Shown piece by piece: positions 9,371-18,094 of a DNA stretch of 64,000 nt. The DNA is taken from contig NZ_AEVT01000059.1 in assembly GCF_000189275.1 (NCBI RefSeq), positions 1 to 64,000 on the forward strand, given 5' to 3'. Positions within the stretch are counted from its first letter, which is position 1, and each line of letters opens with the position of its first letter. Under the pieces are notes generated by a model. It did no database searches and was not told where the DNA came from. It saw only the letters and a list, made by a program, of their open reading frames with translations. A program made the translations under genes and the position numbers. The DNA comes from Vibrio sinaloensis DSM 21326. GTDB taxonomy: Bacteria; Pseudomonadota; Gammaproteobacteria; Enterobacterales; Vibrionaceae.

Positions 9371-11347
9371 ATGATTGGTAAATTATCGATCAAGAACAAG
9401 ATCATTGTCGCTATGTGCACCATGGGCATTTTGTTGTTTGTTATTGCGGTTTCGGTTCAGGTACAGAATCGGACCATAGAAGATTATGCGATTGGTGTGC
9501 GCAGTGAAGAAATTCCTAAGGTGATTCTATCGCTGAGCATGCTTGATGAACTTGGGGACATGAACTCAAACGTATTGGAGTTCATTACTGGTGAGTCCGA
9601 AGAGAAGGAAGATTTTCTCGACAACTATACTGAGTTCGTCACCTTTTTTGAGCAGCTAAAGCAACTTGGTACCTTGGACCCGGTAGTGGTTAGACAAATC
9701 GATGATCTGTCGACACGCTACTACGAAGATATGCAAAACCTAGTTTTCAAGAAGTTTGACCCCACACTAGAGACGCAAGCAATTGAAAAGTATAAATATC
9801 TCTTAGAAGAGTTCGCCGATCCTTTACAAGCATTGCTCAATACCCTTAAAGAAGAAGAAGTGGCTGACGCTGGGCGAGGAGATTTCGAAGAAGTGGTCAA
9901 TGATGATTTGCCGGGTGTCCGCTATTATCTTGAGCTTATCGATGAAGAAGGTGACATGATGTCGGCACTTAACGATTATTTTCGTGGAGAGATTGGTGCC
10001 AAAACAGCTTTTGAAAAAGAGGCGCGTAACTTTGCTGAGTATCTCGAACAAATCAAACCATTAGAACGCAAACCTGAAGAGATTAAGAGTTTGGGTCGCG
10101 TCGAAAGTATGTATCTAGAGATCTACAATGGCGGTAAAGATATTTTTGAGCTCTACAACCCGCGCGATAAACTGGAAGCTGCAAAACATATTGACGCCCT
10201 AGAGCATGAGGTATTTAGCAAGCTGGAAAAGATTCTTGATGAGATCAGTTTCCAAGCGAGCAATCAAAGTAACAAGTCGTTAGAGATGTTGGTGGACTCG
10301 GCAAGAGACAGTATCACTCTCGTATGGGGCTTACTGGGTGCGGCTATTTTACTGGCCTTGATAACCGCGATGTTCCTGATTAAAGGGATTGTTATGCCGA
10401 TCAAAGCACTCTCTGAGGCGGCGGAAGATTTGCGCTCAGGGGAGGGGGACCTCACTCGTCGAATTCCTGATTTTGGTAGTGATGAAATTGGCGAAACAGC
10501 CAGTAGCTTCAACGGATTTTTGGACAAGTTGCAAAACATCCTACTCGACATTCAAAGCTCGGTTGAGGCCATTGCCCACAGTACCAATGAAGTGTCGACC
10601 ACCTCTCAAATGTTGAGTACAACATCCAGCCAGTTAGCGTCGAGTGTCGAAGAGACCAGCGCATCACTTGATCAAATGAGCTCATCGATTTCCATGAACA
10701 CGGAAAACTCCAAAGTGACCAACGGGATCGCCACTCAATCAAGTTCGGAAGCAAATGAGGGGGGTAAAGCGGTTAATGACACCGTAGATGCGATGACAGC
10801 AATCGCAGAGAAGATCGGGATTATCGAAGACATCGCGTATAAGACCAACCTACTCGCGCTCAATGCAGCCATCGAGGCGGCTCGGGCGGGTGAACACGGT
10901 AAAGGGTTTGCGGTTGTGGCTGATGAAGTTCGTAAGCTGGCAGAACGCAGTCAAATTGCTGCGCAAGAGATCAGCTCGCTGGCTGATAACAGCGTAAAAG
11001 TGGCGCAACATGCTGGGGGAATGTTGAACCGCATGGTGCCAAATATTCAACAAACGGCCGATTTGGTGCAAGAGATCACCGCCGCGTCCACCGAGCAGAG
11101 TACCAGCGTGGCAGAAATCAATCGTACCGTTTCGCAGTTAGACGAGATTGCTCAGCAAAACGCCTCTGCTTCTGAAGAGCTCGCCTCAACTGCCATTATG
11201 GTTCAAGAGCAGACCAATGAAATTCGCAGTACGGTTGGCTTTTTCAAACTGGGCCACGATGCGGCTCAATCACGCAGAAGAGCGCGAATCTCACGGACTG
11301 GGAAAACCGCGGAGTCTGAGTCAGGTTATGTCCCATTTGATGATTAG
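9371..11347 (+). CDS. Methyl-accepting chemotaxis protein with duplicated helical sensor
   Basis: A 658-aa transducer. Membrane segments lie at about residues 10-32 and 318-340, enclosing a periplasmic sensor of about 285 residues. HAMP (about 340-395) and a signalling domain with tip sequence [20 protein letters not shown] follow. The sensor is made of two related halves: [19 protein letters not shown] near residue 47 recurs as [19 protein letters not shown] near 182. This suggests a bimodular helical (HBM-like) sensor. The C-terminus lacks a CheR-tethering NWETF-type pentapeptide. Start ATG 9371 follows AGGGAGAAC; an in-frame start at 9314 overlaps cheA and is not convincing. The gene lies between cheA and cheW, so it is the operon's own receptor. 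Confidence 0.93.
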   Translation: MIGKLSIKNKIIVAMCTMGILLFVIAVSVQVQNRTIEDYAIGVRSEEIPKVILSLSMLDELGDMNSNVLEFITGESEEKEDFLDNYTEFVTFFEQLKQLGTLDPVVVRQIDDLSTRYYEDMQNLVFKKFDPTLETQAIEKYKYLLEEFADPLQALLNTLKEEEVADAGRGDFEEVVNDDLPGVRYYLELIDEEGDMMSALNDYFRGEIGAKTAFEKEARNFAEYLEQIKPLERKPEEIKSLGRVESMYLEIYNGGKDIFELYNPRDKLEAAKHIDALEHEVFSKLEKILDEISFQASNQSNKSLEMLVDSARDSITLVWGLLGAAILLALITAMFLIKGIVMPIKALSEAAEDLRSGEGDLTRRIPDFGSDEIGETASSFNGFLDKLQNILLDIQSSVEAIAHSTNEVSTTSQMLSTTSSQLASSVEETSASLDQMSSSISMNTENSKVTNGIATQSSSEANEGGKAVNDTVDAMTAIAEKIGIIEDIAYKTNLLALNAAIEAARAGEHGKGFAVVADEVRKLAERSQIAAQEISSLADNSVKVAQHAGGMLNRMVPNIQQTADLVQEITAASTEQSTSVAEINRTVSQLDEIAQQNASASEELASTAIMVQEQTNEIRSTVGFFKLGHDAAQSRRRARISRTGKTAESESGYVPFDD

Positions 11348-11357
11348 GTAGAGCGTG

Positions 11358-11849
11358 ATGAACGAAAAGCATTTGGAGTTTAAAGTCGCCAACAAGTACT
11401 TTGCTTATCCGATCGCGTTGATCCGTGAAATTATGGAGTATCCGCAGATTGAGAGCATTGCGGGATCTCCGAGTTTTATCTTGGGTGTCATGAACCTCAG
11501 AGGGCAACTTGTCGTGGTGTTTGATATCGCACCTCTGCTCAGCTTGCCGACTGTTCCTGTTGGGGCAAAGACCTGCGTGATTGTCACGGAAGTGAAGCTT
11601 GATGGGGATACCTACGTCATTGCTAATAAAGTCGATCTGGTGCGCCAAGTCGTCGATGTTCAGGCGCAGCAATTAGAAACCGTCCCACAACTGGGTGGTC
11701 AGCTCGATACCCCGTTGATTAAAGGTGTCGCCAAGCTAGATAATCGCTTGCTGACGGTATTGAATGTGAATAACTTGCTGTCTGATGAGCTGTTGAGCTG
11801 GGTCAATCACTCTATTTCGGCGACAGAGTTGGGGGTGATTGATGATTGA
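11358..11849 (+). CDS. cheW: CheW coupling protein 1
   Basis: A single CheW domain of 163 aa that links the receptor to CheA. Typical elements are LEFKVANKYFAYPIALIREIMEYPQIESIAGSP-type strands at the start, the NLRGQLVVVFDIAPLL segment in the middle, and LDNRLLTVLNVNNLL near the end. A GTG directly before the ATG could also initiate. The spacing from TAGGTAGAG favours the ATG at 11358. It overlaps the next cheW by 8 bases. The paired cheW genes may build distinct positions in the array. Confidence 0.92.
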   Translation: MNEKHLEFKVANKYFAYPIALIREIMEYPQIESIAGSPSFILGVMNLRGQLVVVFDIAPLLSLPTVPVGAKTCVIVTEVKLDGDTYVIANKVDLVRQVVDVQAQQLETVPQLGGQLDTPLIKGVAKLDNRLLTVLNVNNLLSDELLSWVNHSISATELGVIDD

Positions 11850-12366
11850 TCTACTGTCTCCTCACACTGGGTTGGAACTGTTGCAAGTGGATGTGGCAAA
11901 CGAGGTCGTCGCGATTCCCATCGAATCGGTTAAGGAGGTGATTGAATACACTAAGATCACTCAAGTGCCGATGTGTCATCCCGTGTTCAGCGGCGTGATC
12001 AATGTGCGAGGTAGCGTGGTTCCGGTGATCGATGCGGCGAAGCGTCTCGAACTCGATAACCCAAATGCCTATGATAAGTACAGTTGCATCATTTTGTATG
12101 ACTCGCTGAACGCTAAGTTGCAAGAAAACGTCACGCTTGGACTGGTGGTGTCTCGTGTACGCTCCATTCAATCGGCAAACAGTGAGCAGTTGTATGACAA
12201 ACCCGCATTTGGTACCCATATCGCCCCTAACTATATTTGGAAAATGGTGGAACTTGATCGCGTCACCACACCCATTTTGGCGATGTCAGAATTACTCAAT
12301 GGCGAGCAGCTAAACGCGTTGTTGTTAGCGAGCCAAAAACAACTTCTGACTCGATGGGAGGGGTAA
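11842..12366 (+). CDS. cheW: CheW coupling protein 2
   Basis: A second CheW-domain protein of 174 aa, clearly diverged from the preceding one. It has the landmarks IPIESVKEVIEY, INVRGSVVPVIDAAKRL and ILAMSELL. It is longer because of an extra 20-25 residues in the C-terminal half (QSANSEQLYDKPAFG region). Start ATG 11842 overlaps the first cheW. The stop is immediately followed by the cheR ATG, so translation is coupled throughout this part of the operon. Two coupling proteins in one operon fit arrays in which CheW also forms rings alone. Confidence 0.92.
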   Translation: MIDLLSPHTGLELLQVDVANEVVAIPIESVKEVIEYTKITQVPMCHPVFSGVINVRGSVVPVIDAAKRLELDNPNAYDKYSCIILYDSLNAKLQENVTLGLVVSRVRSIQSANSEQLYDKPAFGTHIAPNYIWKMVELDRVTTPILAMSELLNGEQLNALLLASQKQLLTRWEG

Positions 12367-13167
12367 ATGCAACCGAGCATGACACGCACTCAGTTTGGTC
12401 AAATTCAAAACCTACTTGAAAGTTATACGGGTATTCGTCTTGGCGAGCACAAAAGAATCATGGTCGAAAACCGCTTGTCTGCGCGATTAAAAGCTAAGAA
12501 ATGTCCCAGCTACGATGACTACCTATTATTGCTCTCATCCGGGGAAAACAGTGAAGAGTTCGGTTGGTTCATTGATAAGCTCACCACGCATGAAACCAGC
12601 TTCTTTCGTGAACCCCATCAGTTCGAATCATTGAAACAGATATTGCGTCGTCGCAAAAGCATTACACCAATTCGAGTGTGGAGTGCAGCCTGTGCAACCG
12701 GCGAAGAAGCCTATAGCTTAGCCATGTTATTGACCGATGAACTGGGTACCGCAAGCTGGTCACTGGTTGGCTCCGATGTGTCGCAAGCCTCGTTGAATAA
12801 AGCGCGCGAGTGCCGCTATCAGATCTCTTTAGTGGAACGTATCCCCGCGAACTATCGTAAAGCGTATTGCTTAAAAGGCGTCGGAGACTATGACGGCTAT
12901 TTTACTGTGAGCCATGATGTACGACGATTTTGTCAGTTCACTCAAACTAATCTGCTTAGTGCTTCGTTTGAGCAAGAGTTTGAAGTGATCTTCTTACGTA
13001 ATGTATTGATCTACTTCGATGTCGCTAAGCAGCAACAGATTCTGACTAATGTGATCAATCAACTGGTGGTCGGTGGTTATCTATTTTTAGGTCATAGTGA
13101 GAACGTCCTTAAGGGGCATCCTCAAATGGAAATCATCGAGAACTGTATTTACCGGAGGGTGGCATGA
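12367..13167 (+). CDS. cheR: Chemotaxis methyltransferase CheR, 266 aa
   Basis: S-adenosylmethionine-dependent methyltransferase that methylates receptor glutamates. An N-terminal helical domain (about 1-75, with GIRLGEHKRIMVENRLSARL) precedes the catalytic Rossmann domain. The signatures TTHETSFFREP, VWSAACATGEEAYSLAML (SAM-binding) and FEVIFLRNVLIYFD are present. It begins directly after the second cheW and overlaps cheB by the four bases ATGA. The local receptor has no pentapeptide tether, consistent with a tether-independent CheR. Confidence 0.96.
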   Translation: MQPSMTRTQFGQIQNLLESYTGIRLGEHKRIMVENRLSARLKAKKCPSYDDYLLLLSSGENSEEFGWFIDKLTTHETSFFREPHQFESLKQILRRRKSITPIRVWSAACATGEEAYSLAMLLTDELGTASWSLVGSDVSQASLNKARECRYQISLVERIPANYRKAYCLKGVGDYDGYFTVSHDVRRFCQFTQTNLLSASFEQEFEVIFLRNVLIYFDVAKQQQILTNVINQLVVGGYLFLGHSENVLKGHPQMEIIENCIYRRVA

Positions 13168-14240
13168 TTCAACCCATTTCGGTATTCATCGTTGATGATT
13201 CGGCCGTTATTCGCCAAGTGTTAGGCGAGGTGATTGACGCAGACCCCATGCTCGAAGTCATTGGAACTGCTCCCGATCCAATCCTAGCGCTGCGTAAAAT
13301 GAACAAGCAGTGGCCCGATGTTATTTTGCTTGATATTGCGATGCCTAAAATGGATGGGATTACTTTCTTACGGCAGATAATGGCGTCACATCCGACCCCT
13401 GTGGTTATATGTTCAGCCAAAACTGAGCAAGACACGACGCTCACCTTAGAAGCGCTCTCTTCAGGCGCCGTTGAAGTCATCAATAAGCCGCAAAGTCAGC
13501 TCAATTCTTATCTCCACTCTGCTGAAGTGGGTGAAATATTGCAAGCCATCAAACAAGCGGCAAAAACTCAGGTTAAGGCGTTAAAGTATTTGAGTGAGAC
13601 CAGTTATCGCCCGAAACTTAGCGCTGACTCCGTTATCAAACCAGCGAAAGGGCATGCTCAATTTACCCAAGATAAGCTGGTGGTGATTGGCGCTTCGACA
13701 GGAGGGACAGAAGCGGTTCGTCAGTTTCTTTGTCAGATGCCCTCGCATTCGCCACCCATTGTTGTTGTCCAGCATATGCCCCCTAAGTTTACGACTGCCT
13801 TCGCAAAACGACTCGATCAATCATTGCAACACCATGTTTTAGAAGCGACACACAACACACGTTTAGAAAACGGATGCGTGTACATTGCTCCCGGTGCCAT
13901 TCACAGCATAATTCAGTACAGAAATGGCCATTATTATCTAGACTTAAAGGATGGGCCTTTGGTGTCTCGGCATAAACCTTCTGTGGATGTGCTGTTTCGC
14001 TCAGCAGCGCAGCAAGCAGGTAAAAATGCGGTCGGTGTGATTCTGACTGGAATGGGTGATGACGGGGCGCAGGGATTGTTAGAACTTTATCGAACAGGGG
14101 CAACAACCTTCGCTCAAGACGAAGAGTCAAGCTTAGTATATGGAATGCCGAAAGAAGCGGTAAAAAAAGGGGCTGTCAGCGGAGTGTATTCGATTGATTT
14201 GCTTCCTTATCAAGTGAAAAAGGCACTGGTGGGTGAATGA
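13164..14240 (+). CDS. cheB: Chemotaxis methylesterase/deamidase CheB, 358 aa
   Basis: A receiver domain with D11/D12, phosphoacceptor D57 (LLDIAMPKMDG) and K109 is joined by a linker to the esterase domain. The catalytic triad is visible: S178 in IGASTGGTEAV, H204 in VVQHMPP and D300 in LTGMGDDG. It removes methyl groups added by CheR and is activated by CheA phosphorylation. No cheD is present in this operon. The gene overlaps both neighbours by four bases (ATGA junctions), a sign of strict co-translation with cheR and the EAL gene. Confidence 0.97.
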   Translation: MIQPISVFIVDDSAVIRQVLGEVIDADPMLEVIGTAPDPILALRKMNKQWPDVILLDIAMPKMDGITFLRQIMASHPTPVVICSAKTEQDTTLTLEALSSGAVEVINKPQSQLNSYLHSAEVGEILQAIKQAAKTQVKALKYLSETSYRPKLSADSVIKPAKGHAQFTQDKLVVIGASTGGTEAVRQFLCQMPSHSPPIVVVQHMPPKFTTAFAKRLDQSLQHHVLEATHNTRLENGCVYIAPGAIHSIIQYRNGHYYLDLKDGPLVSRHKPSVDVLFRSAAQQAGKNAVGVILTGMGDDGAQGLLELYRTGATTFAQDEESSLVYGMPKEAVKKGAVSGVYSIDLLPYQVKKALVGE

Positions 14241-15850
14241 AGAACTTTAGTGATCAAATAGAAGCAATGCATATTGCCTATATCATTATCGATGAGCGGT
14301 TAGAAGTGCTGGAGCTATCTAGTCAAGCCGCGGAGCTGTTTAGGCTAAGCAAACAGCGCCATCTCTCTCAAGCTGATGTCACCTATATTGATGAAAATTT
14401 TTCCGAACTGCCTTTTATTGACTTCGTTCAGCAAGCGGTGACGGCTAAGCAAGATACCAAGTTTGAGTTGGGTATCAACTATCCCGATCGCAATGTCGAG
14501 TGGCTCAAAGCGTCGATGATTCAGTACAAAGGCTATTTCATTCTCTACTTTATTGAGCAGAGTGAACTGATCGCCGCGCGGCGTTTGAATCGTCAGCTTT
14601 CCATGCAAGACCCGCACACTGGATTGCTCTATCGAGAAGCGTTTCTATCACGACTCAACAAGGAGTACAAGCTAGGCACGGTGTGCTGCGTTAGGATTTG
14701 CAATTACCAACGCATTAACGATATCTGGGGCGCGGCTGTTGCTAATCTTGTTTTTATGGAAATCCTTGCGCGCGTGTCAAACGAGTTGGATCAAGTAATT
14801 TGCAGCAAACATTCAACCGACAGCTTTAACGTTTTTATTCCCCCTTCCACGGAGTTCGACGTAGAACGTTTTTACTGTGTGCTCAATGAGCCGTTTCATT
14901 TTAATGGCCGGCAATTTTTCAGCAACGTGGCATTGGGCTATTACTGCGAGAAGGAAGGGGATGAACACGAGCAAAGCTTGAACAAAGCTGAGATGGCCAT
15001 TTTAGATGTATTGTCGGAACGTGTGCGCTTGGCTGAATTCCAAGAGGAGTTGGCTAAGCAGATCGAACACCAGAATAATCTAGAAACTGAGTTTAGAGCC
15101 GCAGTGAGTAATGGAGAGTTAGCCGACTTTTATGTGGTTTTTCAGCCCGTGCATGACTCTGAAACTGAGCAAGTGTGTGGCGCAGAGTGTTTAATCCGCT
15201 GGACCTTGAAAGGTAATTTTGTCTCTCCGGTTGAGTTTATTCCTATTGCCGAAAGGATCGGTGATATCGGAATTTTGACTCAATTCAATGTTGTTCAGCT
15301 AGGTAAGCTGGTGGCTGAATTAGAACAACAAGGTGTGGATACCTTAGAGTTGCTGTTTGCGCTCAATATTAGCGTGGTCGAAATCCTTGATGTCGAATTT
15401 GTGGATAAGCTCACCGCTCTGATTGCGGAAAACCAGCTATACCCGAGCCAGATAAAGCTGGAGTTGACTGAGTCGGCGCTCATCGACAATTTCAACTATG
15501 TCAATCAAGTCTTGCAGCAACTGCAACAGTTAGGCTTCCGCGTTTCCATTGATGATTTTGGCACGGGATTTTCTAGCTTGAGTTATTTGTGTCGTTTAAG
15601 TTTCGATGAGATCAAAATTGACCGTGCTTTCGTGACTAATGTGGTCGAAGACAGCAAATTGCAGACCGTCTTTAATTCGATAGCGTCATTGGCGACCAAT
15701 ATGAATAAGCCAGTGGTTGCGGAAGGGGTCGAGACCTTAGAGCAATTGATTTACGCCAAGGCCAAACAAGTCGAGTACATCCAAGGGTATTATTTTAGTC
15801 AGCCACTGAAGCATGAAGACTTTGTCAGCTACTTGCTCGCGAGGCACTAA
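14237..15850 (+). CDS. EAL c-di-GMP phosphodiesterase with degenerate GGDEF, last gene of che operon
   Basis: A 537-aa cytoplasmic protein. A PAS-like N-terminus (about 8-110) is followed by a GGDEF-fold domain (about 125-265) whose active site is lost: the GGDEF position reads HSTDSFNVF. A full EAL domain follows (about 285-530). The EAL signature is ECLIRW, so Ala is replaced by Cys, but the metal and catalytic ligands remain: E of ECL, N in ALNIS, E in LELTES, DD in IDDFGTG, K in EIKID, E in AEGVE and Q in YIQGY. Hydrolysis of c-di-GMP is therefore expected. Coupling to cheB by ATGA ties it to the chemotaxis system. Confidence 0.92.
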   Translation: MKNFSDQIEAMHIAYIIIDERLEVLELSSQAAELFRLSKQRHLSQADVTYIDENFSELPFIDFVQQAVTAKQDTKFELGINYPDRNVEWLKASMIQYKGYFILYFIEQSELIAARRLNRQLSMQDPHTGLLYREAFLSRLNKEYKLGTVCCVRICNYQRINDIWGAAVANLVFMEILARVSNELDQVICSKHSTDSFNVFIPPSTEFDVERFYCVLNEPFHFNGRQFFSNVALGYYCEKEGDEHEQSLNKAEMAILDVLSERVRLAEFQEELAKQIEHQNNLETEFRAAVSNGELADFYVVFQPVHDSETEQVCGAECLIRWTLKGNFVSPVEFIPIAERIGDIGILTQFNVVQLGKLVAELEQQGVDTLELLFALNISVVEILDVEFVDKLTALIAENQLYPSQIKLELTESALIDNFNYVNQVLQQLQQLGFRVSIDDFGTGFSSLSYLCRLSFDEIKIDRAFVTNVVEDSKLQTVFNSIASLATNMNKPVVAEGVETLEQLIYAKAKQVEYIQGYYFSQPLKHEDFVSYLLARH

Positions 15851-15874
15851 CCAAGACAACTTAGTTAACCAACA

Positions 15875-15901
15875 AAAAGCCCAGCGTGTTGCTGGGCTTT
15901 T
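15875..15901. terminator. Bidirectional terminator between EAL gene and second MCP gene
   Basis: Stem AAAAGCCCAGC/GCTGGGCTTTT with loop GTGTT. Its A/T-rich arms serve both strands, ending the che operon from the left and the convergent MCP gene from the right. Confidence 0.85.
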
Positions 15902-15939
15902 GTTTGTATGCGCGCTTGGGAGAGCGCAAATAGGAGGGG

Positions 15940-17952
15940 TTAGAGTTTAAAGCGCGCCACCACTTGCTCAAGTTCTTCCACTTTACGGTAAAGTTGGTTA
16001 ACCGCCTCTGCGCCATCTTGAGTGCTTCGTACTGAACGATCAGCGATTTGGCTAATAGCGTTGATGTCTTTCGACATCTCTTGAGTCGCGGTTGCTTGCT
16101 CTGTACCTGCCGTCGCAATCATATCAATCATGCTATTCACATCTTGGGCGCGAGCGACAATCTGGACCAAAGCGTCTCCGGCGGAATTCGACAAGGTTAC
16201 ACCTTCAGCCACTAGCTGGGTGCCTTCGCTCATGCGCTGTACCGCTTGGCGGGTTTCGTTTTGAATTGAGGTAATCAAACCGCCAACTTCCTCGGTGGCT
16301 TTAGACGTGCGTTCTGCCAGACCACGAACTTCATCGGCGACCACCGCAAATCCTCGACCTAAATCACCAGCACGTGCAGCTTCTATTGCGGCATTAAGTG
16401 CAAGTAGGTTGGTTTGCTCTGCAATATCGTTGATCACTTTAATCACGTTACCAATCTCTTCCCCGCGTTTACCTAAGCTATCGACGGTATCCGCTGTCTC
16501 GTTAACAACGTCAGAGATTCGATTCATACCGTTGACCGTCTCTTGCATCAACTGACCGCCATTCGTCGCTTCTTCACCCGCTTGGCGTGCGCTCGAGGCC
16601 GCGTCACTGCTTTGATCAGCGACTTGGTTTACCGTTACGGTCATCTCTTCAACGGCACTCGCAATCAAAGTGGCTTTGTCTGCTTGCTCTTGAATACCCG
16701 TGGCGACTTGGCGGCTGGTGTCATCGACCATTTGTGTATTCGACGATACCTCAGAGGCCACTTGGGTGATATTGGAAATGACGTTACGCAGTGACTCCTG
16801 CATACCGTCTATTGCTCGTGCCAGCTCGCCCAGCTCATCTTTGTTGGTTTCATTGATGGGCGCCTCAGACAAATCGCCTTGGGAAATGGCGGTTGCCTTT
16901 TCGGATATGATGTTTAGGCGCTGGCGAATAATATTGGATAAACCCCAAGCCACAGCAACCCCGACTAGCAAAACAACAATCACGTTGACCGTTAGCCAAA
17001 TCACAATGGTCGACATGTTATCGTTGAGCATTTCAAGTGCGCTGATAGAGTCGTCGCGCTCTTCTTGAGCCGACTTATCTAAGATATCTTCGAGTGGGCC
17101 AATGATAGAGTGCTCAAGGTCATCGACGAGCTGAATCGCCGAATGTTTGTAATACGGGTTGTAGCCATCAAACACCTCTTGCGCCACCGCGATGATCTCA
17201 AAGTAGTATTGCTCGATTTTGTCTATATCTCTGACTTCGTTAGGCTTACGTTCCAATGGGCGCAGTTTTTCCAAATAATTGGCAAATGAAGCAGCATCGT
17301 TATTGAACGCCTCTCTGGCTGACGGGTCCCCCATAATGTAGGCATTCAATGAGGAGATCATATCGCCCCCTTCGTCGACTAACTCAAGGTAATAACGAAC
17401 ACCGGGCAGGTCGTCGTTTAACGATTCACTAAGGTCTGTGGTGTTATAGGCGTCGGCAAACTCTTCGTCTTTGAGTTTATCGAGCAAATCTTCCAAAGGG
17501 ACACCGACATTTTTAGTCAAATCGTTGATTTTTTTTATCGCAGTTTGCTCCGCTGCGGGGTTGTAGCGGGCAAATACATCGGATTCTAAGCGTTGAATGT
17601 AGTCATTGGCGAGAGACAGGATACGATCCATTTTTTCAATGTCCGATGCTTTCGCTGATTCGAGCGGTCTGAGTACTGAATAATAGTATTGGAACTCTTT
17701 GGCATTTTCCTTAAAGCTCCCATGCTCATCGGCCTCACCATTGAGGTATTCAAGTGCGTTGGTTTGCAAATCACCGATTTCATCAAGAACATTGAGATAG
17801 GCTAACACGCCGGGCACATCATCGGCTTCGATTTCAGTTGAAATCGTGGCCGATTTATTCACTAACGACCAAACAATAAAGGCTAGTACTAACGTTGTTA
17901 CTATGATGATCGAGAAGCCCATGTAAAGCGCATGTGTTAAGCGAACATTCAT
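15940..17952 (-). CDS. Methyl-accepting chemotaxis protein, sensor paralogous to the operon MCP
   Basis: A 670-aa transducer with membrane segments at about 10-32 and 325-348, HAMP (about 350-405), and a long signalling domain with [25 protein letters not shown]. Its periplasmic sensor closely matches that of the operon [15 protein letters not shown] is shared exactly, as is PLERKP. It has the same internal duplication ([19 protein letters not shown] recurring later as [19 protein letters not shown]). The output domain is different and longer in its helical arms, of the type usually paired with the main flagellar CheA in Vibrio; that pairing is inferred. GGTGGAAG precedes the ATG. It is a single-gene unit. 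Confidence 0.93.
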   Translation of the reverse strand: MNVRLTHALYMGFSIIIVTTLVLAFIVWSLVNKSATISTEIEADDVPGVLAYLNVLDEIGDLQTNALEYLNGEADEHGSFKENAKEFQYYYSVLRPLESAKASDIEKMDRILSLANDYIQRLESDVFARYNPAAEQTAIKKINDLTKNVGVPLEDLLDKLKDEEFADAYNTTDLSESLNDDLPGVRYYLELVDEGGDMISSLNAYIMGDPSAREAFNNDAASFANYLEKLRPLERKPNEVRDIDKIEQYYFEIIAVAQEVFDGYNPYYKHSAIQLVDDLEHSIIGPLEDILDKSAQEERDDSISALEMLNDNMSTIVIWLTVNVIVVLLVGVAVAWGLSNIIRQRLNIISEKATAISQGDLSEAPINETNKDELGELARAIDGMQESLRNVISNITQVASEVSSNTQMVDDTSRQVATGIQEQADKATLIASAVEEMTVTVNQVADQSSDAASSARQAGEEATNGGQLMQETVNGMNRISDVVNETADTVDSLGKRGEEIGNVIKVINDIAEQTNLLALNAAIEAARAGDLGRGFAVVADEVRGLAERTSKATEEVGGLITSIQNETRQAVQRMSEGTQLVAEGVTLSNSAGDALVQIVARAQDVNSMIDMIATAGTEQATATQEMSKDINAISQIADRSVRSTQDGAEAVNQLYRKVEELEQVVARFKL

Positions 17953-18062
17953 ATTTCTTCCACCAAAGGTTTAGTATCCACATCGCTAAGTATGGAAGTT
18001 ATCAGCCAAGGTGCAAAACTTAGTAACAAAAATAACTATTGATAGGTATGTGTATTGAAAGG

Positions 18063-18088
18063 AAAATCGCAGCCGAAGCTGCGATTTT
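18063..18088 (-). terminator. Rho-independent terminator of ygiQ
   Basis: Stem AAAATCGCAGC/GCTGCGATTTT with the stable CGAA tetraloop, just past the ygiQ stop. On the minus strand the second arm ends in TTTT followed by CC. Confidence 0.75.
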
Positions 18089-18094
18089 AGAAGA

